A stretch of 64,000 nucleotides of DNA, taken from an uncultured Parasphingopyxis sp. Lineage in GTDB: Bacteria; Pseudomonadota; Alphaproteobacteria; Sphingomonadales; Sphingomonadaceae. This document shows positions 43,849 through 52,456 of the stretch, piece after piece (within the stretch, counting starts at the first letter, position 1; each line of letters begins with the position of its first letter). The stretch is taken from NCBI RefSeq assembly GCF_937129435.1, contig NZ_CAKZNF010000089.1, positions 1-64,000 of the forward strand, written 5' to 3'. A program made the translations under genes and the position numbers. The notes beneath the pieces were generated by a model. That model had not been told where the DNA came from, searched no databases, and saw only the letters and a list, made by a program, of their open reading frames with translations.

Positions 43849-45162
43849 TCAGGCTGACGCAAACATTTTTTCGATTTCGCCGGACGTTACCGGTTTTCGC
43901 GCCTTGCCGATGGCATCGCCGCTACCGGCCTTGAGACCGCCGAGATTGTGGCGCGGTGACACGTCGACATCCTTGCCGAGTTCGCGAAGATGGCCGACCG
44001 TGCAATTTTCGCGCCCGCCGTTCAGGCCGAAGGCATCGAAACTGTATTCGCGGATCACGTTTTCGTGCGTGATCTTGTTGATCGTGTCGTCGCCAAGCTC
44101 GTTGACCGAAGCCCAAAGATATTCGGGCACGTTGGGCCAAACGGTGTCGGAGTGCGGATAATCGCACTCATATGCCACCATGTCGGTATTCATATATTCG
44201 AGATTCTTGACCCCGAACTGGTCGTCTATGAAGCAGCAGATCACGTGCCGCTTGAAGACATCGGACGGACGCTCACCCTGGAAATCGGTGAAGGTCCATT
44301 CGTGATGGTGTTCGTATGTGAAGTCGGCGCGCTCGAGGAAGTAAGGAATCCAGCCGATGCCGCCCTCCGAGAGCGCCATGCGCAAGTCGGGATAGCGTTT
44401 CCAGAAACTGGCGAAGGTCCAGTCCGCAGCCGAGTTGGCGATCGAAATAGGCATCGCCGTGATCCAAGCATCGATCGGGCTTTCGCTCGACGGATGCATC
44501 GCACGGGCGCCGGTGCCGATATGACAGTTGATGACGATCTTGTAATCGCTGCACGCCTTCCAGAACGGTTCCCAATATTCGTTGTGAATGCTCGGAAGGC
44601 CGATATTGGCGGGGTTGTCGGAAAAGCTGACGGCGTGAACGCCAAGGTCGCTCATCCGCTTCAGTTCCTTGAGTGTTTCATCCATGTCCCACATCGGAAT
44701 GAGGCACATCGGGATGAAACGCCCCGGGGCGTGCGCACACCATTCCTGAACATGCCAGTCGTTCCAGGCCCTGCAGGCAAGTAGCGCCTCTTCGGGATGG
44801 TTTTGCGCCATGTTGACGAAAGCCCCGCCGGCAAAACTCGGCATGGTGGGAAAGTTGAGCGACGCCGCGACACCATTGACGTTCATATCGTCGACGCGGA
44901 GCTTGGGATCGTAGGTTCCCGGACGCAGCTGTTCGAAAGCGCTGGGTTCCATGCCATATTCACTGCGCGGGCGACCGACGACCGCGTTGAGGCCGATGGT
45001 CGGAAAGCGCTGCCCGTTCCAGAGCCAGATATCTTTGCCGTGTTCCTGAACGACCCGCGGCGCACGGTCCTTCTTGCCTTCGGGGTAGTGGCGGATGAAC
45101 GCTTCGGGCGGCTCGATCGCGTGATCGTCCACACTGATGATGATCATGTCGTTCATTTCCAT
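43849..45162 (-). CDS. Amidohydrolase-superfamily TIM-barrel protein (ACMSD-like)
   Basis: A 437-residue member of the amidohydrolase_2 group (ACMSD/gamma-resorcylate decarboxylase-like). The N-terminal metal motif is changed from the usual HxH to a DDHAIEPP pattern (SVDDHAIEPPEAF), then NCHIGTGA near 225 (metal His), HHHEW near 300, and ECDYPHSDTVWP near 345, the usual Asp-containing end. Such proteins often decarboxylate or hydrolyse carboxylated aromatic or ring compounds and recur beside P450s in sphingomonad clusters. First gene of the unit ending in SDR-SDR; a predicted TetR operator lies at 45223-45241 upstream. Confidence 0.8.
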   Translation of the reverse strand: MEMNDMIIISVDDHAIEPPEAFIRHYPEGKKDRAPRVVQEHGKDIWLWNGQRFPTIGLNAVVGRPRSEYGMEPSAFEQLRPGTYDPKLRVDDMNVNGVAASLNFPTMPSFAGGAFVNMAQNHPEEALLACRAWNDWHVQEWCAHAPGRFIPMCLIPMWDMDETLKELKRMSDLGVHAVSFSDNPANIGLPSIHNEYWEPFWKACSDYKIVINCHIGTGARAMHPSSESPIDAWITAMPISIANSAADWTFASFWKRYPDLRMALSEGGIGWIPYFLERADFTYEHHHEWTFTDFQGERPSDVFKRHVICCFIDDQFGVKNLEYMNTDMVAYECDYPHSDTVWPNVPEYLWASVNELGDDTINKITHENVIREYSFDAFGLNGGRENCTVGHLRELGKDVDVSPRHNLGGLKAGSGDAIGKARKPVTSGEIEKMFASA

Positions 45163-45222
45163 GGCATCTCTCCAAGCAATTTGCGCGATTCTGCGTCTTT
45201 TCTTGCCCGCACACTCTCAAAA

Positions 45223-45241
45223 AACTGACGTAGTGTCAATT
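45223..45241. promoter_or_regulatory. Predicted TetR operator, site B
   Basis: AACTGAC-GTAGT-GTCAATT, a near-perfect palindrome 61 bases before the amidohydrolase ATG, touching the 3' end of the Gfo/Idh gene. It matches sites at 47249-47267 and 55229-55247. Proposed regulator: the TetR at 55351. Confidence 0.7.
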
Positions 45242-46382
45242 ATGAACCGTCTGCGAATTCGGTCATGTCGACCCATCGTCGCTCGCTTGCCGACCGGTCC
45301 GCGGCTTCGATTGCCGCCTGCACATGGAGCGCCCTTTCGAAATTCGGCATGGCCCGCCCCTCGCCGCGAATTTCCGCCAGCATCGAGACGAAAATGGCAG
45401 CCATCGGAAGCAGGCCGGTCGTGGGATCGACGGCGAGTGCGCTGCTGCCGTCCAACCGCTTATATGTCTCGGCAATCTCGATCGGTTCCAATATTGCCGT
45501 GCCCAAGGCGGGATCCTGCGATCCGAACAGTTGCGTATCATGAGCCATCGGAAAGACAGGCGCGCGGGTTTCGAGCCGCCCGCCGGAACCCCAGGCCGAG
45601 AAACAAAAGCCGTCTCCGGCCATCTTGGACCAGTTGGCGCTCATCCTGACCGGCAAGCCCGATTGCGTGCGGATCAGAACGGATGCCCCGTCGGCAACCT
45701 CGGGCATGACCACGTCACCCTCCCCGATCGGCCAGGATGTCAGCGACAGCCACTGGTCGGCCACGACCGACGATATCGGTCCGAAGGTATCGACGATCTG
45801 GTGCAGCATGTGGCTACCCAGATTGCGCAATGCACTCGCTCCGTTCGCGGGGTCGGCGAACCAGACATAGCCGGGGACGTTCGTTTGGGCGGCGGTAAAC
45901 AGTGGCACATCGAACGCGATTTCGGCGCCGAACGTCTCGCCGATCCAACCCTCTGCGATCATCGCCTTCATTTGCACCATCGCCGGAACCGCAGGCATGA
46001 ACGCATCGACGGCCGCTACCGTCCCGGCGCGGCGCCAGACGGCAGCCATGTCTCGTGCGTCGGCCCAATCCTTGGCGAAAGGGATGCCGTTATAGACGTG
46101 CTTCCCATTTTCGAGCGCAGCCACCACCATGGCGTGGCGCAACGGCGGCCGTGTGCCGCAGTCCATGATGTCGATTTCCGGGTCCGCAGCCATGGCGCGA
46201 AAATCATGAAACGCCCGGGGTATACCGTGCTCCCGCGCCGCCCGCTCTGCCGTTTCCGGGCGCGAGGTGCAAATCGCCGTTACCTCGACGCCGTCAAGGC
46301 TGCGCCAGGCGGGAAGATGAGCCGTCGCGCCCCAGGCGGCACTGACAATGCCGACGCGCAATAGCCCGGATTGATCAGCCAC
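45240..46382 (-). CDS. Gfo/Idh/MocA-family oxidoreductase
   Basis: A 380-residue NAD(P)-dependent oxidoreductase with the N-terminal Rossmann motif VGIVSAAWGATAHLPAW (residues 10-26). The usual EKP segment is replaced by the variant VYNGIPFAKDWADA near residue 95. The C-terminal domain has the second-domain beta sheet and HMLHQIVDTFG. The family works on sugars, inositols and some trans-dihydrodiols. Start GTG. It follows the SDR at 46389 by six bases, so they form a pair under operator C. Substrate unknown. Confidence 0.82.
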   Translation of the reverse strand: MADQSGLLRVGIVSAAWGATAHLPAWRSLDGVEVTAICTSRPETAERAAREHGIPRAFHDFRAMAADPEIDIMDCGTRPPLRHAMVVAALENGKHVYNGIPFAKDWADARDMAAVWRRAGTVAAVDAFMPAVPAMVQMKAMIAEGWIGETFGAEIAFDVPLFTAAQTNVPGYVWFADPANGASALRNLGSHMLHQIVDTFGPISSVVADQWLSLTSWPIGEGDVVMPEVADGASVLIRTQSGLPVRMSANWSKMAGDGFCFSAWGSGGRLETRAPVFPMAHDTQLFGSQDPALGTAILEPIEIAETYKRLDGSSALAVDPTTGLLPMAAIFVSMLAEIRGEGRAMPNFERALHVQAAIEAADRSASERRWVDMTEFADGS

Positions 46383-46388
46383 CGCACT

Positions 46389-47213
46389 TCAAGCCGTGGC
46401 TTCGGCAATCATCTGCTGCATGTTCAGAACGCCGGTCGCGAGTCCTCCCGAAAGGCCCGCGTCGACGGCGAGGCATGTTCCGCTGATGAAGCCGGCGGCG
46501 TCGCTGTTGAGAAGGATCAGCGGCAGCGCCTGCTCCTCGGGCGAAGAAAAGCGACCCTTGGCCTTGGCGAACGCGCCGATGACTGCTTCGCCCGCAATCT
46601 GCTTGAAGTCGTTCAGCATCGGCGTGTCGATCGGGCTGGGCATGGTGCAATTGATGCGGATGTCGCGTTCGGCAAGCTCGACGGCAAGCTTCTGCGTCCA
46701 AGTGTTGATGCACTCTTTCGACAATGTGTAGGGATCGCCCGCGCGTTCGGCATTGTCCTTGTACCACTGTCGCGCCTCATGGAAATCGGTCAGCGCCATG
46801 AATTCCGAAACGATGTTCTGACGCTTCAGATAGGCCATGCCCGCGAGCGAGGACACGGTCGCGATCGCGGCGCCTGCGCGGATTTTGGGCAACCATTGTT
46901 CGGTCCAATGGCGCATGCCGACGAAATTTACAGTGACGACATCCTCCCCGGGAAAGGTCTGCGGCAGCCCCGAAACATTGAACAGCGCGTCGATTTCGCC
47001 GCCGATCGACGCGACCCCGGCTTCGATCGACGCCGGGTCGAGAAGGTTCACCTCGGTGAACGAGGCGAGATCGACCGGCGATGGCTTGATGTCCGCGCCA
47101 TGGACCTCGGCTCCCAGCTCGACGAGCTTGCGCGCACACGCCTCTCCGGTGCCCGAAAAGCAGCCCATCACGACGACTCGCTTGCCGCCATATCCCAAGA
47201 TGTCAGTTGTCAT
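46389..47213 (-). CDS. SDR of the 3-alpha-hydroxysteroid/coniferyl-alcohol dehydrogenase type
   Basis: A 274-residue SDR starting at 47213 after GAGAGGA. The cofactor loop is VVMGCFSGTGEACA and catalytic Ser/Tyr/Lys are SSLAG, PYTLSKE. It carries the roughly 30-residue insertion (TDFHEARQWYKDNAERAG) and the VNFVGMRHWTE and DALFNVSG segments typical of the 3alpha-HSD/CalA subfamily, so an alcohol on a ring or phenyl-propenyl group is a plausible substrate. It begins the two-gene unit with the Gfo/Idh gene; operator C is 36 bases upstream. Confidence 0.83.
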   Translation of the reverse strand: MTTDILGYGGKRVVVMGCFSGTGEACARKLVELGAEVHGADIKPSPVDLASFTEVNLLDPASIEAGVASIGGEIDALFNVSGLPQTFPGEDVVTVNFVGMRHWTEQWLPKIRAGAAIATVSSLAGMAYLKRQNIVSEFMALTDFHEARQWYKDNAERAGDPYTLSKECINTWTQKLAVELAERDIRINCTMPSPIDTPMLNDFKQIAGEAVIGAFAKAKGRFSSPEEQALPLILLNSDAAGFISGTCLAVDAGLSGGLATGVLNMQQMIAEATA

Positions 47214-47248
47214 TGTGTCGTTCCTCTCCAAACACCGACCCTAAAGAT

Positions 47249-47267
47249 AATTGACGCATCGTCAACT
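47249..47267. promoter_or_regulatory. Predicted TetR operator, site C
   Basis: AATTGAC-GCATC-GTCAACT lies 36-54 bases before the SDR ATG and overlaps the stop codon of the amidohydrolase on the same strand. It is the middle copy of the AAYTGAC-N5-GTCARYT family. Confidence 0.65.
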
Positions 47268-48663
47268 ACTGCTCGAATACCGGCCGTCCGTCGATCAAGG
47301 TCAGCAACACGCGCTCGGCGCGCGCGTCGTGCACGAGGTCGCGAACGGTTCCGTCGAACAGGCAGAGGTCGGCGGCGGCGTCCGGCGACACCGTACGAGG
47401 CGCCCCCGTCGAGAGATCGAACGGCAAAAGGTACATCTGCAGAATGCGGTCCGGCGGGAGTGCCTCGTCAGAACCGAGCGGCCTGTTCGATGCGGTTCGC
47501 CGGGTCGCGCCCGACCGCATCGCGAGCCAGGGATCGAAAGAACCATATGGTGCATCCGACCCGCCGGCGAGATTGACGCCACCGGCCTCCAGCGAGGCGA
47601 GACGATACAGGTCCTGTCGCGCGTCATCGTCGATCGTCTCCAGATAACGGTCACCGCGGTCGTGCACGAAGGAAGGATGGGTGACGACGGTCAGTCCGCG
47701 CTTCGCGATCTCCCCGATCGCGCCGGCCGATATCATGCTCCCATGCTCGATCCTGTCGCCCTGACGCGATCCGCCGGCGATATCGAGCGCGGCTAGAAAG
47801 TAGCTTAGTTCGCCCTCGGTCACGCAATGCGCGGCGACGGCCCTTCCCTGATCACGTGCGCGCCGGATACGATCTGCGACGATATCGAGCGGCGGGAGAT
47901 CGCGCTCGTCATAGAGCAGCTTGAGCGGTCCGCGACGATACCCAGTCCCCTCCGGCATGTCTTCGGTGCCCATCAACTGCAGCTTCTGCGGCAATTGACC
48001 GCTCTCTCGCGACCGTTCGAACAAACCGGCTTCCGATGCGCCATTGGCGGCCCCGGTATCGGTCACACCGGTGATGCCGAGCCGTGATAGCTGGGCCGCG
48101 AGCGGTGCCAGCGAAGGCGGTCGACCGCCGAGACGTTCGCGAAGCCACCCGTCGCCGCGCCAGATCCGCCCCGTCGGCTCGCCGCAGTCATCGGTCTCGA
48201 CGCAGTCCGGCCAAGGCGCGTTGCCGAGTTGTGCAACAGCCGGTGAATTGAGCAGCCAAAGTGCGCCCGTTCGATCCTGGACACGCAACGGCCGGTCCGC
48301 CACCCAGCAATCGAGTTCCGCGCGCCCCGGGATCGCCAACGCGCGCTCGTCATACCCCGTGGCGCGAAGCGGTTCTTCCGGTGAGAGCTTGCTCGCCGCT
48401 TCGCGCAGCCGGCGTACGATGGCCTCCTCCCGGACCAGGCCCGAAAGGTCGGCCGACTGCAATTTCGCGGCAGTCGCAAGCAGATGGATGTGGTGGTCGA
48501 TCAGGCCGGGCAGCAGCAAATTTCCGCCGCAGTCCCGCTCCGGCCCAAAGGCTTCGATACGCGCCTCGATCGCGGCAATATAGCCGTCGGCAAGCGCAAC
48601 GTCGCACGCACCGCGCTCGATCGTCATCACATTGCGGAGGATCAGGTCGTAGCGGGTCGACAC
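47266..48663 (-). CDS. Amidohydrolase, YtcJ-like
   Basis: A 465-residue metal-dependent amidohydrolase. Metal-site motifs are HHIH (about residue 57), AHCVTEGE near 275, IEHGSM near 305 and the terminal Asp in GGSDAPYGSFDPWLAM near 370. The fold resembles the YtcJ/cytosine-deaminase-like group, shorter than usual (about 540). These enzymes hydrolyse amide, ester-like or cyclic C-N bonds. Starts with GTG, overlapping the upstream CoA-transferase gene by 22 bases. The last gene of the ALDH-led operon. Confidence 0.8.
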   Translation of the reverse strand: MSTRYDLILRNVMTIERGACDVALADGYIAAIEARIEAFGPERDCGGNLLLPGLIDHHIHLLATAAKLQSADLSGLVREEAIVRRLREAASKLSPEEPLRATGYDERALAIPGRAELDCWVADRPLRVQDRTGALWLLNSPAVAQLGNAPWPDCVETDDCGEPTGRIWRGDGWLRERLGGRPPSLAPLAAQLSRLGITGVTDTGAANGASEAGLFERSRESGQLPQKLQLMGTEDMPEGTGYRRGPLKLLYDERDLPPLDIVADRIRRARDQGRAVAAHCVTEGELSYFLAALDIAGGSRQGDRIEHGSMISAGAIGEIAKRGLTVVTHPSFVHDRGDRYLETIDDDARQDLYRLASLEAGGVNLAGGSDAPYGSFDPWLAMRSGATRRTASNRPLGSDEALPPDRILQMYLLPFDLSTGAPRTVSPDAAADLCLFDGTVRDLVHDARAERVLLTLIDGRPVFEQ

Positions 48664-49658
48664 GCATCACCTTTCATCCGGGACGCATACCAGGCAGCCG
48701 TCCGCGCAAGAGCGCAATCGAGCAATCCACCCCGACCTGCCGCCAGTGCTTCAAACGCGGATCGTGCAGCTTCCAGCCCGGTCAACGGGTCGGCCAGTGC
48801 ATCGCCGATGAACACAGCGGCCCCGCTTTGATAATCAACGAGGCCGCCAGCCGCAGCGCAGTCGTCCCCGAACCCCACTCGCATCGCCGCATCGCCGGCC
48901 CAGCCATGGGCTGTGATCGCGATCCAAAGCAAAGGCATTTCGCGCTCGAACGCCCGATCAGGCTTGATGCCGAGCCGTTGCAACGCATGCGGTCGTCCGC
49001 TCGTGATCAGCACGTCGGCGCTTGCGATCGCCCGCTCGAGCTGGTCGCGACCCCAGGGTTCGTCGATCATTTTCTTGCCGCCGTTCAGCGCGCGAAAATG
49101 GCCGGGCGTGCTGACGGCGCTCGGATCGGGCCGGTGCGGATTTTCCCAGCGCACCACCTGTGCCCCGGCCGCCGCCAATAGCGCCCCACAGAGCGGGCCC
49201 GCCCAAAGTGCAGACAGATCGAGCACTCGGAGGTTGGTGATGGTTGGAAAGTGTTCCTCATGAGATTTGGGCACTAGGTGCGGCAATCCCGGCACAGACT
49301 CTCCTACCACCGCGAAGGGCAAATGGAGCATCACCGCACGGTCACGGAGCATCGCGACGGGCAGTTGCGCCACGCGCGCAGCAACGGCGGCGAAGTCGCC
49401 GCCATCGATATCCGCATCTAACCACGCCGCTACCGCTGCCACATCGTCGTCGCGCGCGAAATTGATCGCGATATGACCGTCCGCGGCGGCGAGCAGACGG
49501 CAGGTTCCGTTCGGCGAGATGGTCTGTCCGAAAGCCCCAAGCGTGCGATCGCGGCGAAGCAGATCATCGACCGAAACCGCGAACGTCACTCCGAGCGCCG
49601 CTGCGGCCGCTGACAGACCCTCGCATCGCTCCACTATCGCGGATCGTAATCCCGTCAC
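48642..49658 (-). CDS. Family III CoA-transferase, rearranged domain order
   Basis: A 338-residue protein starting at a GTG that overlaps the enoyl-CoA hydratase stop (GTGA). The large CaiB/BaiF domain begins only at about residue 119 (LRVLDLSALWAGPLCGALL), with LNGGKKMIDE and ADVLITSGRP following, and the Asp-bearing FIGDALADPLTGLEA motif close to the C-terminus. Before it, residues 40-110 (NGTCRLLAAADGHIAINFARDDD) resemble the small domain that normally comes after. The order therefore looks permuted relative to ordinary ~400-residue members, as in an actinobacterial/sphingomonad subgroup. Role: CoA exchange between acids. Confidence 0.75.
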   Translation of the reverse strand: MTGLRSAIVERCEGLSAAAAALGVTFAVSVDDLLRRDRTLGAFGQTISPNGTCRLLAAADGHIAINFARDDDVAAVAAWLDADIDGGDFAAVAARVAQLPVAMLRDRAVMLHLPFAVVGESVPGLPHLVPKSHEEHFPTITNLRVLDLSALWAGPLCGALLAAAGAQVVRWENPHRPDPSAVSTPGHFRALNGGKKMIDEPWGRDQLERAIASADVLITSGRPHALQRLGIKPDRAFEREMPLLWIAITAHGWAGDAAMRVGFGDDCAAAGGLVDYQSGAAVFIGDALADPLTGLEAARSAFEALAAGRGGLLDCALARTAAWYASRMKGDACRPATT

Positions 49659-50644
49659 GCGATGATCTCTTGCACCAGTCCCCATTGGTGCGCCTGATTC
49701 GTACCGATCCGCTTTCCCGTGAGCATCATCCACGCGGCGCGTTGCCGCCCGATGACCCTCGGCACAGTGACCGTGCCTCCCGCTCCGGGGATGAGCCCCA
49801 TCGACAATTCGGGAAGCTGGAACCAGCTGTCGGCCTTCGCAAGCCGCGTTCCGGCTGCCGCGAAAATCTCGAGCCCCGAACCGATAGTTGCACCATGGAA
49901 GACGACCCGCGCCCGTTCTCCCAGCGCATGAACCAGCGCAGCGAGCGAGCGCTGGCTTCGAATGCGATGCGCCTCTGCGGCATCGGCCGCCGTCCCGAAC
50001 TCGGGCAAGTGACCGCCGACCGAAAAGCACTTGCCCGCGCCGGTCACCGACACCTCGGGCAACGATGGATCTTCGATCGCATTGACCAGCGCTTCGAAAA
50101 GCGCATCGCGCATCGGTGCGCTGATCGCGTTGCGATGCTCAGGATCGTCCAGAGTCACCGATATCATGTCGTCGATACGGTCGAGCGCGATCATGGCGCC
50201 CGCAGGCGGCCCGTCAGCCGCATCGCGCCGGCCGAGCCAGCGACCAAATTCGGCTCCGTTCAGGAGCGTGGAATAGGCAAGGGATTCGACTTTGAGCGCC
50301 ACATCCCAAGACAGCCGATCCTGCCAACGCAGCAGTTCGACGAGGATCGAAGCGGCGATGGGGTTCGCATCCACCTGCGTACCCAGTTCGTCCAAAGCCT
50401 TGTCGACATCATCGCACGCGATCCAGGGCGCGGCCGGGCTCTCGCGCGCGGTCAGCAGAACATCGAAATGCGCCTCCTCGACGTCGGGCAGGTCGCCGGC
50501 GCGATCGACTCCGATCACCACGCAATCGGGCAGGGGAACGATCGGCGAGTCGGCTTGGCAATCAATCGCGATCCAGGCCTTGCCGGTGAGCGGCGTGAGT
50601 CCCTCGCGATCAAAATATCCGGGATTGGCGCGCCGGTTGGTCAT
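49655..50644 (-). CDS. Enoyl-CoA hydratase/isomerase with N-terminal extension
   Basis: A 329-residue crotonase-superfamily protein. The crotonase core occupies residues 145-329: ISVTLDDPEHRNAIS, oxyanion segment SVGGHLPEFG, and the two acid residues are in GSGLEIFAAA and FQLPELSMGLIPGAGGT, both intact, so hydration of an enoyl-CoA is likely. The first ~145 residues (SPIVPLPDCVVIGVDRAGD...) are an extra domain that I do not recognise. The start is separated from the ligase stop by 9 bases; its own stop overlaps the CoA-transferase start. Confidence 0.82.
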   Translation of the reverse strand: MTNRRANPGYFDREGLTPLTGKAWIAIDCQADSPIVPLPDCVVIGVDRAGDLPDVEEAHFDVLLTARESPAAPWIACDDVDKALDELGTQVDANPIAASILVELLRWQDRLSWDVALKVESLAYSTLLNGAEFGRWLGRRDAADGPPAGAMIALDRIDDMISVTLDDPEHRNAISAPMRDALFEALVNAIEDPSLPEVSVTGAGKCFSVGGHLPEFGTAADAAEAHRIRSQRSLAALVHALGERARVVFHGATIGSGLEIFAAAGTRLAKADSWFQLPELSMGLIPGAGGTVTVPRVIGRQRAAWMMLTGKRIGTNQAHQWGLVQEIIA

Positions 50645-50653
50645 TGGCGGAGT

Positions 50654-52141
50654 CTAGGCGGCAACCTCGTCGTCGCAAAGCCGGTCTTTGAGCACGCGCC
50701 GAAGGAGCTTGCCCGTCTCGTTGTACGGCAGCTCCGGCTCGAAAAACCAGGCTTCCGGCGTCTTCGTCGAGCGCAGGCGGGACCGGACATGGCCCGACAG
50801 TTCCTCCTCGCCGACATTGCCCTTGCGCACAACGACGGCAGCGACCTTTTCGCCCCATTTCGAGCAGGGAAGACCCAGCACCGCGACGTCGGCCACCGCC
50901 TCGTGGCCACGCAGACAGTCTTCGATCTCGCCGGGCGAGATATTCTCGCCGCCGCGCACGATGACATCGTCGAGCCTTCCCTCGACGAACAAATAGCCCT
51001 CCTCGTCCAGCCACCCACCATCATTGGTGGCGAACCAGCCTTCATCATCGACGACCTTCTTGCCGAGATACTCACCCGAAACCTGCGGCCCGCGGACATA
51101 GATCTCGCCCGATTCGCCGGGCGGAAGTGTGGTCTTGCCGTCTTCGGCGCGAATCTCAAGTTCAAGTCCGGGAAGAGGTTTGCCCACGGACGTCAGCCTG
51201 CGCCGGACCGGCTCCTCGCTCGATTCGAAAGCCGCGCGATGGTCGTCCGCGGACAGCAGCGCGATCGTCGAACTGGTCTCGGTAAGGCCGTAAGCGTTGA
51301 CGAAATCGACATGCGGCAGAAGCTTCATCGCGCGCGCGATCACCGGTTCGGGCATCCGGCCGCCGCCATAGCTGAGCGCGCGCAGACAGGAGAGCGGCTT
51401 GTCCTCATGCTCGACACTGTCGAGAATCCGGTCGAGCATCGTCGGCACGACCATCGCATGGGTGACCTGCTCCTTCGCTGCCGTCTCGGCCCATTCGGCC
51501 GGCTCGAACGCAGCGATATAGGCGATCCGGCGCCCACCGTAGATGCTCGTGAGCACCGCGCTGATGCCCGCGATGTGATAGGCGGGAACGCTGACAAGCG
51601 CGGCTTCGTCTTCGCCCGATGCGAGGAATTCGACCGTGCCCATCACATAGCTTGTCAGGTTTTCATGACGAAGAACGGCAGCCTTCGGGTCTCCGGTCGT
51701 GCCGCTCGTGAACAGCAGGACTGCGATGTCGTTGTCTCGCTCGGCCCAGTCGTCGGGCGATGTCCGCGACGAAAGCTCTGCCTCAAGATCGCTGAGAGTG
51801 ACGATCCGAACACCGTTATGGGGCTCGATCCGGCCGGCCATTTCGTCGTCGACGACCAGAACCGATGGCGATGTCCGTTCGACAAGTGCGTTCAGCCTGT
51901 CGTCGGGCAAGCGATAGTTGATCGGGCAGAATGGCAGGCCCGCATAGCCGCTGGCGAAGAGCAGCGTAGGGACCATCGGCCCGTTCAATCCCAGAAATGC
52001 TACCTGCTCGGCCGGTTGATCCATGATCCAAGCGGCCGCTCGCTGCGCCCTGTCGCGCAGTTCGCCATAGCTCAGATCGCCCACGGCGCGGCGATCGCCA
52101 ACAGCGTCCGCGGCGATATCGAGAAGCAGCGTCGTCTTCAT
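50654..52141 (-). CDS. Acyl-CoA synthetase (AMP-forming)
   Basis: A 495-residue ANL enzyme that activates a carboxylic acid to its CoA thioester. Visible motifs: A3 phosphate loop LLFTSGTTGDPKAAVLRHEN (in two parts, about residues 150-170), YGLTETSS (about 285), GRLDDVIVRGGENISPGEIE (390-409) and the catalytic Lys in YNETGKLLRR near the end. Acid substrate unknown, but the operon also holds an enoyl-CoA hydratase and two CoA-transferases, so it feeds a beta-oxidation-like route. Coupled with the 102-aa gene upstream (6-base gap). Confidence 0.92.
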   Translation of the reverse strand: MKTTLLLDIAADAVGDRRAVGDLSYGELRDRAQRAAAWIMDQPAEQVAFLGLNGPMVPTLLFASGYAGLPFCPINYRLPDDRLNALVERTSPSVLVVDDEMAGRIEPHNGVRIVTLSDLEAELSSRTSPDDWAERDNDIAVLLFTSGTTGDPKAAVLRHENLTSYVMGTVEFLASGEDEAALVSVPAYHIAGISAVLTSIYGGRRIAYIAAFEPAEWAETAAKEQVTHAMVVPTMLDRILDSVEHEDKPLSCLRALSYGGGRMPEPVIARAMKLLPHVDFVNAYGLTETSSTIALLSADDHRAAFESSEEPVRRRLTSVGKPLPGLELEIRAEDGKTTLPPGESGEIYVRGPQVSGEYLGKKVVDDEGWFATNDGGWLDEEGYLFVEGRLDDVIVRGGENISPGEIEDCLRGHEAVADVAVLGLPCSKWGEKVAAVVVRKGNVGEEELSGHVRSRLRSTKTPEAWFFEPELPYNETGKLLRRVLKDRLCDDEVAA

Positions 52142-52147
52142 TCCAAT

Positions 52148-52456
52148 CTAGTCCGAAGCAGGAAGCGGCTTGGCATCCTTCAGCGACATCGCGCGGCCGT
52201 CGAAGCTCAGCGACCCCTCGCCCGGCTTGGCGCCCAGCACCTCGATCCCGCTTCCCTCGTCGACATAGCGCTTTCCGATCAGCACGCCTTCGCTGAACGC
52301 CGGATCGACGTCACCGCCGGCGGGATCGGCGCTGTCATGTTCGATCACTGCGGCCCCGCCGCACGCCAGTTCACCATCGCCTTTGGGCGGCCGCACGACG
52401 ACGAGTTCGGCGGAGCAAACGACGCTTTTCCATCTGGAGCCGGGTTTATACTTCAT
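52148..52456 (-). CDS. Small conserved-looking protein between CoA-transferase and ligase genes
   Basis: A 102-residue acidic protein whose ATG overlaps the stop of the CoA-transferase (TAATG). It starts MKYKPGSRWKSVVCSAELVV, with Cys14 and a second Cys at about 33 (ELACGG); middle YVDEGSGIEVLGAKPGEGSL. No signal peptide or membrane helix. No family is recognised. Relatives seem to sit beside similar CoA genes in other degraders, from memory only. Its tight coupling suggests it assists or regulates the flanking CoA enzymes. Confidence 0.6.
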   Translation of the reverse strand: MKYKPGSRWKSVVCSAELVVVRPPKGDGELACGGAAVIEHDSADPAGGDVDPAFSEGVLIGKRYVDEGSGIEVLGAKPGEGSLSFDGRAMSLKDAKPLPASD

